DNA of 64,000 nucleotides from Legionella quinlivanii. GTDB lineage: Bacteria > Pseudomonadota > Gammaproteobacteria > Legionellales > Legionellaceae. Under the pieces are notes generated by a model. It made no database searches and was not told where the DNA came from. It was given only the letters and a program-made list of their open reading frames with translations. The translations under genes and the position numbers were made by a program. The DNA lies in the NCBI RefSeq assembly GCF_900461555.1, contig NZ_UGOX01000001.1:2369501-2433500 (forward strand), read 5' to 3'. Positions 25,029 to 33,190 of this stretch are shown piece by piece; the first letter of the stretch is position 1, and each line of letters starts with the position of its first letter.

Positions 25029-26126
25029 TTACTCTCCTTCGACTGCGAGCTTTAATACCTTCTGTAACAAATCGGCAGGAACCTTGTCCTCGATGAAGCA
25101 TTCGCCTATTTTTTTAATCAGTATAAAGCGTAATTTATTATTCTTAATTTTTTTATCTTTCGCCATTAACAGCGTCAACCTGTCCAGATTGATATCTATC
25201 GGAATGCGGCGCGGCAATTCTGCCAATTTTAAAAGCTCATCCACCTGCTCGACTCCGGACTGATCGAGATAGCCCATCTCTCGCGATAATAAAGCGATAC
25301 AGTATAAACCAATGGCTACCGCCTCGCCATGCAGCCAGCGCTCATAACAGGTATAAGCTTCCAGTGCATGCCCGATGGTATGTCCCAAATTAAGCAAAGC
25401 CCGGCGGCCCTGCTCTTTTTCATCATCCTGGACATAACTCACCTTGATTGCACAGCATTGAGCAATGACAGGCAACAAATCAGCTTCAGAAAAAGGATCT
25501 TTTAGTAAAAGCCTGATTTGATTCGATAAATCACCGGCTTTAAGGATGGCATACTTAATCACTTCTGCAAATCCAGCCTGGCGTTCTCGCTTCGGCAAAC
25601 TGGCGAGGGTTTTGACATCGATTATCACCGCATCGGGCTGATAGAAGCTGCCTATCATATTTTTCCCAAGCGGATGATTAATAGCTGTTTTCCCGCCTAC
25701 GGAAGCATCAACCTGTGCCAGGAGCGTTGTAGGAATCAGCACAAAACCCACACCTCGCTGATAAGTGGAAGCAGCAAAACCAGTGATATCGCCAACCACT
25801 CCGCCACCAAGACCAATGAGGCAGGTATCCCGGTGGTGCGATGCGCTGATAAGCCTGTCATAAATCTGCGTCAGGCTTTCCTGATTCTTATATTGCTCGC
25901 CATCTCTCAAAAGAACCACATCGCATTGTCTGTCAGCAAACACTGACTTCAACGGCTCCATATAGAGTGGAGCCACCGTTTCATTGCTTACAATTAAAAC
26001 TTGCCTGGATTTAACAACACTCCGCAAAAATTGAGGATCTGCCAAGAGATTTTCTCCAATATGGATTGGATAATCCTGGCCAGGCAAGCTCACTAAAATC
26101 TGTTTATATAACTCAGACTTCGCCAT
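25029..26126 (-). CDS. aroB: 3-dehydroquinate synthase
   Basis: AroB converts DAHP to 3-dehydroquinate, the second shikimate step, using NAD+ and a divalent metal. The 365-residue protein shows GDGEQYKN-like [27 protein letters not shown] (NAD-binding), [29 protein letters not shown], and the metal ligands in [15 protein letters not shown] and [10 protein letters not shown]. It overlaps aroK by 14 bases, so the two are coupled. Confidence 0.96.
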   Translation of the reverse strand: MAKSELYKQILVSLPGQDYPIHIGENLLADPQFLRSVVKSRQVLIVSNETVAPLYMEPLKSVFADRQCDVVLLRDGEQYKNQESLTQIYDRLISASHHRDTCLIGLGGGVVGDITGFAASTYQRGVGFVLIPTTLLAQVDASVGGKTAINHPLGKNMIGSFYQPDAVIIDVKTLASLPKRERQAGFAEVIKYAILKAGDLSNQIRLLLKDPFSEADLLPVIAQCCAIKVSYVQDDEKEQGRRALLNLGHTIGHALEAYTCYERWLHGEAVAIGLYCIALLSREMGYLDQSGVEQVDELLKLAELPRRIPIDINLDRLTLLMAKDKKIKNNKLRFILIKKIGECFIEDKVPADLLQKVLKLAVEGE

Positions 26127-26640
26127 AAATGTATTTGATAATATTATTAGCGACTGCTTTCACGGTTAATTTGTCGGTTTCAAAGCTGATGTCTGCAAGC
26201 TCATCATAAAAAGGCTCTCTCTCATCACGCAGCATTTCCAGACGGCTTTCCAAATCTTCCGTTTGCAAAAGCGGTCTTTTCGTATCTCTTTTGGTGCGCT
26301 CAAATTGCTGTTGCAAGGAAGTCTTCAGATAAATAACGGTTCCTCGTCCAGCCAGGGCATTTCGATTCTCGGGGGTCATCACTACACCACCGCCAGTTGC
26401 AAGCACAATATTGGTTTTCTGGGTTAATTCATCAATGACTTTTTGTTCCCGTTTACGAAAACCCTCTTCACCTTCGATATCGAATATCCAGGAAATATCA
26501 GCACCGGCACGTTCTTCTATTACTTCATCTGAATCATAGAACTCAAGTTTGAGCTCCTTTGCCAAAGTACGGCCTATCGTGCTTTTTCCTGCTCCCATTG
26601 GCCCAATTAGAAAAATGTTGCGTACTTTAACTATGCTCAT
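26113..26640 (-). CDS. aroK: Shikimate kinase
   Basis: It phosphorylates shikimate with ATP. The 175 residues contain [18 protein letters not shown] (Walker A), [13 protein letters not shown] with the DxD-type Asp, [11 protein letters not shown] with the shikimate-binding Arg, ATGGGVV, and the lid KRDTKRPLL. It follows pilQ in the same direction and starts the aroK-aroB-damX part of the cluster, as in E. coli (hofQ-aroK-aroB-damX). Confidence 0.96.
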   Translation of the reverse strand: MSIVKVRNIFLIGPMGAGKSTIGRTLAKELKLEFYDSDEVIEERAGADISWIFDIEGEEGFRKREQKVIDELTQKTNIVLATGGGVVMTPENRNALAGRGTVIYLKTSLQQQFERTKRDTKRPLLQTEDLESRLEMLRDEREPFYDELADISFETDKLTVKAVANNIIKYIYGEV

Positions 26641-26708
26641 TTTTTATTACATACCTCTTCATCTGAACAGGAACTTAGTCCTGTTGTTTAACGAGATGCC
26701 TGTTTCCC

Positions 26709-28829
26709 CTATTTCCAGGGAGCAGGCCTTCCGAATTTATTCAGTTCAACCCCTTTACCTTCAACAGTGGTAATTGAAAGCGTATTGGTTATTATCCTAG
26801 GAGTAATGAAAATGAGCAACTCCTCATTTTTAATTTCTGTGGACTGATTTCTGAATAATACGCCAACTACTGGCAGGTTTCCAAGAAATGGTACTCGATT
26901 AATCGAATTGTTTTTATCTTGTTTATAAATCCCCCCTAAAACAATCGTCTGTCCATTGTTAACCAAGACGTTGGTTTGTATTTCTTTAGTCAGGATAGCA
27001 GGAACGCCGTTGAAAGTTTGCGGCGAAGGAGTATCCTGATTAATCTGCAAGTCCATCATAATTTTGTTATCAGGGGTAATCTGCGGAGTCACCTTTAAAC
27101 TTAAGACCGCTTTTTTAAACGCCACCGCAGTCGCACCGCTTGAGGTCGCCTCCTGATAAGGAATTTCCTCACCCGACTCAATTACCGCTGATTGCTGATT
27201 GGTGGTTATCAAACGCGGGCTCGAGATCACCTCACCCCGTCCTTCGCTTTCCAATGCCGACAATTCCAAATCCAGCAGGATACCATCTCCCAGTTTTGCC
27301 AGAGCCAAACCAACAGAGGCAGGCGATGCAGAAACAGGCGTTGCCGCCAAATCCACGTTAAGACGATCGGAAAGCGGAACTACATCCGCTGGAGCGACGT
27401 TTTGCGCCAGCTGATTCGCACCACTCAATGTTCCGCTAAGATGCGTAGGACGGGAGATACCGAAGCGAATACCCAGATCGCGAGCAAAATCCTTGGTAAC
27501 ATTCACAATCCTTGCCTCGATGAGGACCTGCTTAACCGGAATATCCAGTTGCTTGACCAATTCCCTTATTTCTTCAATCTGGACGCCAGTATCCTGAATC
27601 CATATTGTATTTGTGCGAGCATCAACGCTTAGTGTCCCTCGTTTAGACAAAAGTGAATTATTTTTGTCTTTAAGCAGCACCGCGATATCCGCCGCCTTGG
27701 CGTAATTGATTTGTATCAATTCAGAGCGCAAAGGGGCAAGATTGGTAACAGCCTGCTGAGCCTTGAGCGCATTTTTTTCCTGCTCCAGCAGGTTTGACGC
27801 TTTGTCGATTAGTAACACATTGCCGGTTTTTCGTTTATCCAGAGCATTGGTTTTTAGAATTATATCCAGCGCCTGATCCCAGGGAATATCGTTTAATCGT
27901 AAAGTAATACTTCCTTGCACCTGGTCACTCACCACGATATTAATACCGGTGAACTCTGCCAATAACTGCAAAACCGCTCGAATCTGAATATTCTGAAAAT
28001 TCAGCGAAATCCGTTTACCGGTAAAGACCATTTTCTTAAGTTTGGCCTGTTTTGCCTCTTCGGCACTCAAAGGATAAATCTCGACAATAAATTGTTTGTT
28101 AACCTGGTAGGCATAATGACCATAATCCCCTTTACTGATAATAGTAAGGCGCGCATTCTTTCCGTCCTGCTGGAGGCTCAATAGTTGTGCAGGGCTCTGG
28201 AAATCAGCCACATCAAAGCGTTTTATTAAACGCGGGGGAATTTGGGTACTCATGAAGTTAACCACAACCTCCTTTCCAGTCTGGGTTACATCAATGGGTA
28301 TACTGGCATCTGTTACATCAATAATCACGCGGCCGCCTTCTGCGCCTGTACCACGAAAATCAAGATTGGTGATGCCGTGACGAGCATTAACAGGTCGATT
28401 GCTTACAAAAATTTCTCTGCGCTGCTGAAATATCTGATGACTTTTTCCACTTAATGTCAGGGAATAGGTATTTCCTGCTATTTGACCTGAATAGGAAATA
28501 GAGTCTGTAAGATCCAGAATAGCTCTGACTCGATCGCCCACTGCCACTATATTATAGTTCGTTAGTGAGCCTATTTCTATTTTTCTGGATTTATCCTTCT
28601 CATTAATCACCATTTTGGTCTGAATGAAATCAAGAACAAGGCGCGGGGGCTTTTGAGTAATGAAGCTGGCGGGCAGGTTTTTCAATGGGCTTGTAAAGCA
28701 AAAATCCACCCGCACCCGCTCATCTGGTAAAGGAATCACCTTAATACCCGTCATGGTGTTCGTATCGGCCATTGCCTTACTGAGCGCGACCAGCATAAAC
28801 AGGGCGATTAAAATTAATTTACGCAACAT
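26709..28829 (-). CDS. pilQ: Type IV pilus secretin PilQ
   Basis: PilQ is the outer-membrane ring through which type IV pili pass. After a signal peptide come two AMIN domains (about 25-125 and 150-250, binding peptidoglycan), an STN/N0 domain (ISLNFQNIQIRAVLQLLAEF), an N1 domain (LIQINYAKAADIAVLLKD) and the C-terminal secretin core (GEVISSPRLITTNQQSA, VNNGQTIVLGGIYKQ, VPFLGNLPVVGVLF). The length is 706 with ATG 28829; a TTG one codon earlier is possible. The GGAG site is close to either start. It lies three to six bases after pilP. Confidence 0.95.
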   Translation of the reverse strand: MLRKLILIALFMLVALSKAMADTNTMTGIKVIPLPDERVRVDFCFTSPLKNLPASFITQKPPRLVLDFIQTKMVINEKDKSRKIEIGSLTNYNIVAVGDRVRAILDLTDSISYSGQIAGNTYSLTLSGKSHQIFQQRREIFVSNRPVNARHGITNLDFRGTGAEGGRVIIDVTDASIPIDVTQTGKEVVVNFMSTQIPPRLIKRFDVADFQSPAQLLSLQQDGKNARLTIISKGDYGHYAYQVNKQFIVEIYPLSAEEAKQAKLKKMVFTGKRISLNFQNIQIRAVLQLLAEFTGINIVVSDQVQGSITLRLNDIPWDQALDIILKTNALDKRKTGNVLLIDKASNLLEQEKNALKAQQAVTNLAPLRSELIQINYAKAADIAVLLKDKNNSLLSKRGTLSVDARTNTIWIQDTGVQIEEIRELVKQLDIPVKQVLIEARIVNVTKDFARDLGIRFGISRPTHLSGTLSGANQLAQNVAPADVVPLSDRLNVDLAATPVSASPASVGLALAKLGDGILLDLELSALESEGRGEVISSPRLITTNQQSAVIESGEEIPYQEATSSGATAVAFKKAVLSLKVTPQITPDNKIMMDLQINQDTPSPQTFNGVPAILTKEIQTNVLVNNGQTIVLGGIYKQDKNNSINRVPFLGNLPVVGVLFRNQSTEIKNEELLIFITPRIITNTLSITTVEGKGVELNKFGRPAPWK

Positions 28830-28835
28830 CAACTC

Positions 28836-29354
28836 CTATTGTTCTTTTGCACTTAAACTAAAGCTAGTCACTTTTTTTTCCCATTTTCCATCAATTTGGA
28901 TTGTTTCTTCCAGTTTTAGGATGTTATTCGTAATTTGAATTATTTTACCGTAATTTTGCCCCATATAATCACCCGGTCTGACTCTGACTATTTCACCACT
29001 GGGTTTGCTGATTAATCCCCATATCATATTATCCTGTTTAAGGATTCCAACAAACTTTAAGGAATCAAGGGGATATTCTTCAAGTGGTTGCTTGGGCCTT
29101 TTGGTGTTAGGAGCGAGTTTATCCTGAAATTGCTTAACGGTTTTAGGCTTAAACGGGCTGCGACGGCTTTCGTTTTCAGGATAGACAAACTTGGCCAGAG
29201 GTTTAATCGTTGGAATCGGTTCGATGGGTTGTGCTTTGCGCGACTTGACTTCATTGATATAGCGAGAAAGTTCAAGATCTGCTGAGGTATCGCAGCCCGA
29301 CAGCACATAGCCGGTCAGAATCACTATCAAATATCTGAAATTGCGTGCTCTCAT
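28836..29354 (-). CDS. pilP: Type IV pilus lipoprotein PilP
   Basis: PilP is the inner-membrane lipoprotein that links PilNO to the PilQ secretin. The 172-residue product has lipobox LSGC at about 18-21, a Pro-rich linker (KAQPIEPIPTIKPLAKFVYP), and a C-terminal PilP beta-domain (YPLDSLKFVGILKQDNMIWG, VRVRPGDYMGQNYGKIIQI). It overlaps the pilO stop by four bases. Confidence 0.94.
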   Translation of the reverse strand: MRARNFRYLIVILTGYVLSGCDTSADLELSRYINEVKSRKAQPIEPIPTIKPLAKFVYPENESRRSPFKPKTVKQFQDKLAPNTKRPKQPLEEYPLDSLKFVGILKQDNMIWGLISKPSGEIVRVRPGDYMGQNYGKIIQITNNILKLEETIQIDGKWEKKVTSFSLSAKEQ

Positions 29355-29947
29355 GATTTGTATCGATAAATTTTTGCGGTTAATTTCATTTCCAGTAAAT
29401 CACCGGAGGCTGCTTTTTGCTTATCCTCTTTAACTGTGTTGATTTCAAAATCATGTAAAGTCACAATGCGCCCCATCTGCGCCACACGGCTTAGAAAAAC
29501 AGCTAACTGGTGGTAATTTCCGATTACTATAATATTGATCGGAACTTCAATATAAAAATCATGAATCACCTCGGGAGCCGGTGCAAACAGTTCAAAAGTT
29601 AAGCCGCTGCTTGTACCTGTTTTTGAAATATCCTCCAGAAGACCGGGCATTTCGTTCTTTGCCGGCAATTGTTTGAGCATGTTTCCGAATCGTTCGGTCA
29701 TTACCTGCATTTGCTGCCGATAAGCCTGTAAGTTTGCGGCTTGTTTTTGTTTTTGCTCAAATTCAGTTTTTAAATTAGCCTCTGCGGATTTTAAGTTGTC
29801 ATATTCCTCAAAATAGGATTTGATAATCAGCCAATAGCCAAGACCTATGACTAAAACTGCCAATACGAGGGCGGCCATATACTTGACCGCCAAGGGCCAC
29901 TGTCCAGCATTTTCGAGCGTCAGATCACTTAAGTTTATAGTATTCAT
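29351..29947 (-). CDS. pilO: Type IV pilus alignment protein PilO
   Basis: PilO pairs with PilN in the inner membrane. The 198-residue protein has one membrane span (AVKYMAALVLAVLVIGLGYW), a coiled coil (about 55-100), and a ferredoxin-like periplasmic domain (LPAKNEMPGLLEDISKTGTS, NIIVIGNYHQLAVFLSRVAQ). It overlaps both pilN and pilP by four bases, showing tight coupling. Confidence 0.94.
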   Translation of the reverse strand: MNTINLSDLTLENAGQWPLAVKYMAALVLAVLVIGLGYWLIIKSYFEEYDNLKSAEANLKTEFEQKQKQAANLQAYRQQMQVMTERFGNMLKQLPAKNEMPGLLEDISKTGTSSGLTFELFAPAPEVIHDFYIEVPINIIVIGNYHQLAVFLSRVAQMGRIVTLHDFEINTVKEDKQKAASGDLLEMKLTAKIYRYKS

Positions 29948-30540
29948 AATGTCAATAACGCACTGTTCTTGGGTTTAAGTATGAAGCTTAATTTGAATTC
30001 ATTTTCACCGGTTTCAGGGGCAGCTGCATTGGTATCATTCGGATCCAGGGGATCTTTGCTTTTTTTGATCTCGGTTAATTCAGGATTTTGAATCCAGGGG
30101 TTTTGCTCTATATTGCGCATCAGAATGGATACATTGCTATTGGATTCAGAATAACCGAGCAAGGTAATGCGGTTACCCTCGCGCTTCATTTGAGTAAGGT
30201 ATACGCCATCAGGAAGTATTTTAATAAGCTCGTCTAATAAATGAACCGTTAAGCTGCGAGTGGCCTGCAGATTCTGCACTACAGTCATTCTTGAAATCAG
30301 ACGCGCTCTTAAATCCTTTAGCTGTTTAATTTCCGCAATCTGTCCGTTAAACGTATTTATTTCGTCCTGCAACAGCTGATTTCGATGTTTTTGGCCGCTT
30401 ACCAGGTCAGAGGCATAATAATACATGGCGAAAGCAATGGCACTTCCTAAAATAAGAGCCATGAGCAATAGCATAGTGAATTCTTTTTTTTCATGCTCCC
30501 GCTTGATTTCACGCCATGGTAAAAGATTAATAGTCGTCAT
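29944..30540 (-). CDS. pilN: Type IV pilus assembly protein PilN
   Basis: The 198-residue protein begins TINLLPWREIKREHEKKEF, the short cytoplasmic motif that binds PilM. One membrane span (MLLLMALILGSAIAFAMYYY), a coiled coil and a periplasmic domain follow (LPDGVYLTQMKREGNRITLL). It begins three bases after pilM. Confidence 0.95.
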   Translation of the reverse strand: MTTINLLPWREIKREHEKKEFTMLLLMALILGSAIAFAMYYYASDLVSGQKHRNQLLQDEINTFNGQIAEIKQLKDLRARLISRMTVVQNLQATRSLTVHLLDELIKILPDGVYLTQMKREGNRITLLGYSESNSNVSILMRNIEQNPWIQNPELTEIKKSKDPLDPNDTNAAAPETGENEFKLSFILKPKNSALLTL

Positions 30541-30543
30541 TGC

Positions 30544-31608
30544 CTAATAAACCTCTCTTAACGCTAATCCACAGGCCACTATTAAGGAAGGAGCTTCAGC
30601 AATTAGCCGTTCTCGATTTACCGTTTTAGCGATTTCAATCTGTTCAAAGGGATTGGCAATTGAAACTGGAATTCCAGTACTTTCCTCCAGCTTTTCCGCA
30701 AGGCCAGTCAGCTTTGCAACGCCTCCAGCAAGAAGAATATGATCAATAAATCCGTAATGGCTGGTTGAGAAGAAAAATTGCAATGCCCGTTTAATCTGTA
30801 CCTGCAGCATTTCTCTAAATGGATTTAAAATATGTTCCGCATAATCGGCCGGCATACTGCCGTTTGAGTTCATTTTCATCGCCTCATGAAAAGAGACCCC
30901 ATAATGCATGGAAGTTGCGTCAATAAGCTGTTTTCCACCAAACTCCTCTTCGCGGGTAAAAATCATCTTCATTCCGTGAAGTACGAAAAAATGAGAATAC
31001 AGTGCTCCTATGTCGATGATAGCGATCACTTTATCCTTCCCCTGGGCTGGCAAGGCGCGGGTAACAAGTTGGGCGGTTCGCTCTACAGCAAAAGACTCCA
31101 CATCGACCACCAGAACCTCTAGTCCTGCTCTTTTTACAGCCTCTACCCGACTATTCACATTTTCGCTTCTCGATGCAACGATTAGTACATCGAGAAGAGA
31201 CGCATTTTTTGCAGCAGGCCCTATCACTTCAAAATCAAGATTCACTTCATTAACAGGGTATGGAATATATTTCTCAGCTTCCATGGTGATAAACTCTTCC
31301 ATTTCCGAATCATTTAAACCCTCATTAATTTGAATGGTCTTGCTGATAACCGCTGAGTCAGGAACGGCGAGTACAGCATTTTTACTAGTCAGATTTTCCG
31401 AGGAAATCATCTGCTTGATAGAATAAGCAATAGCATCTATATCTTTAACTGTATTTCCTTCAACCGCATTAAGGGGTAATAATTTAGAAGCATAGCCATT
31501 TACGCAGTGCTGCTGACCTGATCCTGAAATCTCTATAATCTTGATCGAAGTCGAGCTGATATCAATTCCAAGCAAGGACTGACGTCTTGGTTTAAACAAT
31601 TTAAGCAC
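30544..31608 (-). CDS. pilM: Type IV pilus actin-like protein PilM
   Basis: PilM is a cytoplasmic actin-like ATPase fold protein that docks on PilN. The 354 residues show the actin phosphate loops LLGIDISSTSIKIIEIS and IAIIDIGALYSHFFVLH, and DHILLAGGVAKLTGL near the C-terminus. It begins at GTG 31608 with AGGGAGA eight bases upstream. It heads the leftward pilMNOPQ-aroKB-damX cluster. In many relatives pilM lies directly divergent from mrcA; here another gene lies between. Confidence 0.95.
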   Translation of the reverse strand: MLKLFKPRRQSLLGIDISSTSIKIIEISGSGQQHCVNGYASKLLPLNAVEGNTVKDIDAIAYSIKQMISSENLTSKNAVLAVPDSAVISKTIQINEGLNDSEMEEFITMEAEKYIPYPVNEVNLDFEVIGPAAKNASLLDVLIVASRSENVNSRVEAVKRAGLEVLVVDVESFAVERTAQLVTRALPAQGKDKVIAIIDIGALYSHFFVLHGMKMIFTREEEFGGKQLIDATSMHYGVSFHEAMKMNSNGSMPADYAEHILNPFREMLQVQIKRALQFFFSTSHYGFIDHILLAGGVAKLTGLAEKLEESTGIPVSIANPFEQIEIAKTVNRERLIAEAPSLIVACGLALREVY

Positions 31609-31937
31609 GCGTATAATCTCCCTTCAGGTGCACCATGCAATGAAAGCGAACGTGTAAACTATGCGGATCTTGAGGTTGTTCCCTCTATATCCTAACGTAA
31701 GCATTTAAAAAAAGGAACTTTTTCTTTAAAACTGCCAATCCTGACACTATTCGACTGATAATCGCTCATCTTATTTTCCCTTTTGCTCGCCAGAGAATGA
31801 TAAAACTTGCCTAATCGTCTTAAAACTGTCCGTATTTATTTTTTGCTAACCACTTGTTCAACCCTTGCACTCTTAGTTCGCTTAAAATATAGTGAATAAT
31901 CTGCTAACAGTTTTCAGATACAGTACAAGGAGTTGTA
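31609..31937. other. Divergent intergenic region between pilM and the coiled-coil gene
   Basis: This 329-base AT-rich stretch has no open frame of note. It should hold the pilM promoter, which I cannot place confidently. Toward the rightward gene there is a clear sigma70-type promoter (listed separately). No hairpin repeat of the REP family is seen. Confidence 0.5.
31865..31893 (+). promoter_or_regulatory. Promoter of the coiled-coil gene
   Basis: TTGCAC (31865-31870) and TATAGT (31888-31893) with a 17-base spacer, 44 bases before the ATG. Confidence 0.6.
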
Positions 31938-33095
31938 ATGAAGATAATAGACGTCATAGGTGCCTTAGAAACTATTGTCGTGGAATACTGCGCTGGGCAA
32001 AATGTTTCTTTTAACATGGAAGCTTATAATCGCGACTCCATTGAGGGCAAATCAAAACGCTTGGGAGCCTTGGTTACAGCCGCTATGAAGGCGAGTTATA
32101 GCGAAAGAGAAACCCTTTATAACTATGTGTTATATATCATTTCGAGTTTGCATTCACTGCATGAGATTAATGAATCTACTAAAAAGTTCGTTCTGAAGCC
32201 CAGCCTGACTAAAGAAGAGGTCTTGAAAGCCCAGAATGATTTTGAGGACTTTTTATGGAATATAATTACCCTTCTTAAAACTTCTCAAACCGCACTGATT
32301 GAAATCAGCTATAACCATCAAAAAATCAAGATGCCAGGATTGCTTCGCCGAGGAAATATCTATAGCTCTTATTGTTATACCGGTGAGTTATTTTGCAACC
32401 CCAAAAAGCTCTTTGCCCTGTTAATACTTGACGATAAATCTTCAAAAGAGCGATGTAAGGAAGAGGCGGACAATTGCTTCGCTCCACTACTTATTCATGT
32501 TCTTGAGCTTCAAATACAGGATCTGGAGAAAAAACTTGCCGCAACTTTGCGAGCCAGTGAGGAAGAGGAAAAACTGCGTTCACAAGTTGAGAGACTTGTT
32601 CGTGAAAAAGATATCGCGATTGAGGAGTTGAAAAAGAGCGAAGAATTAGCCAGGCATCGCCTCGAGCAATCTCAAAAAGCTCAGGATAATCTGCTTGCTG
32701 AAAATGTAGAGTTAAAGCAAGAGAATGCTGATAAAACTAAAACAATTGCCGCCAAAGATCTTGAACTGGCAGCGAAGGACAAACAACTTGAAGCGAAAGA
32801 TCAGCTAGTGGCAGAAAAGGAGCAACAACTGGCCCTTATGCAGAAAAGAATTGCCGCCCTGGAGCAAAGCAACAGAAGTAAAGATGAGGCCTGTGAAAAA
32901 ATTCAGACGGAACTCTCTGCAGTAAGGGCCTTCGGCGCTCCTTTTTCATTGACAGCCCAATTATACGGAACAAATCGTCATATCCTCATGCGAAATTTAA
33001 ACCCGAAACCGGAAGAGGAAAAGCAAACCCTGACTGCAAAAGACAGCGATGAGTTTCCTGGACTAGGTGTTTTTAAAGGCTCACTGGTCGATTAA
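31938..33095 (+). CDS. Coiled-coil protein, putative Dot/Icm effector
   Basis: No family is recognised. The 385-residue protein has a globular N-terminal part (1 to about 185) without a signal peptide or membrane span. A long coiled coil follows (about 190-330) that includes four near-exact heptads: AAKDLEL, AAKDKQL, EAKDQLV, AEKEQQL. The C-terminus is acidic (NPKPEEEKQTLTAKDSDEF), resembling the Glu-rich E-block of some Dot/Icm substrates. CAAGGAG precedes the ATG. Its place between pilM and mrcA, which are usually adjacent, suggests a later insertion. The effector role is inferred from architecture only. Confidence 0.6.
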   Translation: MKIIDVIGALETIVVEYCAGQNVSFNMEAYNRDSIEGKSKRLGALVTAAMKASYSERETLYNYVLYIISSLHSLHEINESTKKFVLKPSLTKEEVLKAQNDFEDFLWNIITLLKTSQTALIEISYNHQKIKMPGLLRRGNIYSSYCYTGELFCNPKKLFALLILDDKSSKERCKEEADNCFAPLLIHVLELQIQDLEKKLAATLRASEEEEKLRSQVERLVREKDIAIEELKKSEELARHRLEQSQKAQDNLLAENVELKQENADKTKTIAAKDLELAAKDKQLEAKDQLVAEKEQQLALMQKRIAALEQSNRSKDEACEKIQTELSAVRAFGAPFSLTAQLYGTNRHILMRNLNPKPEEEKQTLTAKDSDEFPGLGVFKGSLVD

Positions 33096-33190
33096 ACAGC
33101 AAACCCCTTCTCTTTGCGCTTTATTATTCGCAATAAAGCGCAAAATCGCGTTATAATCATCGCATTTCAATTTCTAAAGCTCCACACAAC

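Noticed and set aside
31873-31889. CTTAGTTCGCTTAAAAT as a PmrA box for the coiled-coil gene
   Set aside because: The repeat period is nine bases, not 11, and the left half matches poorly.
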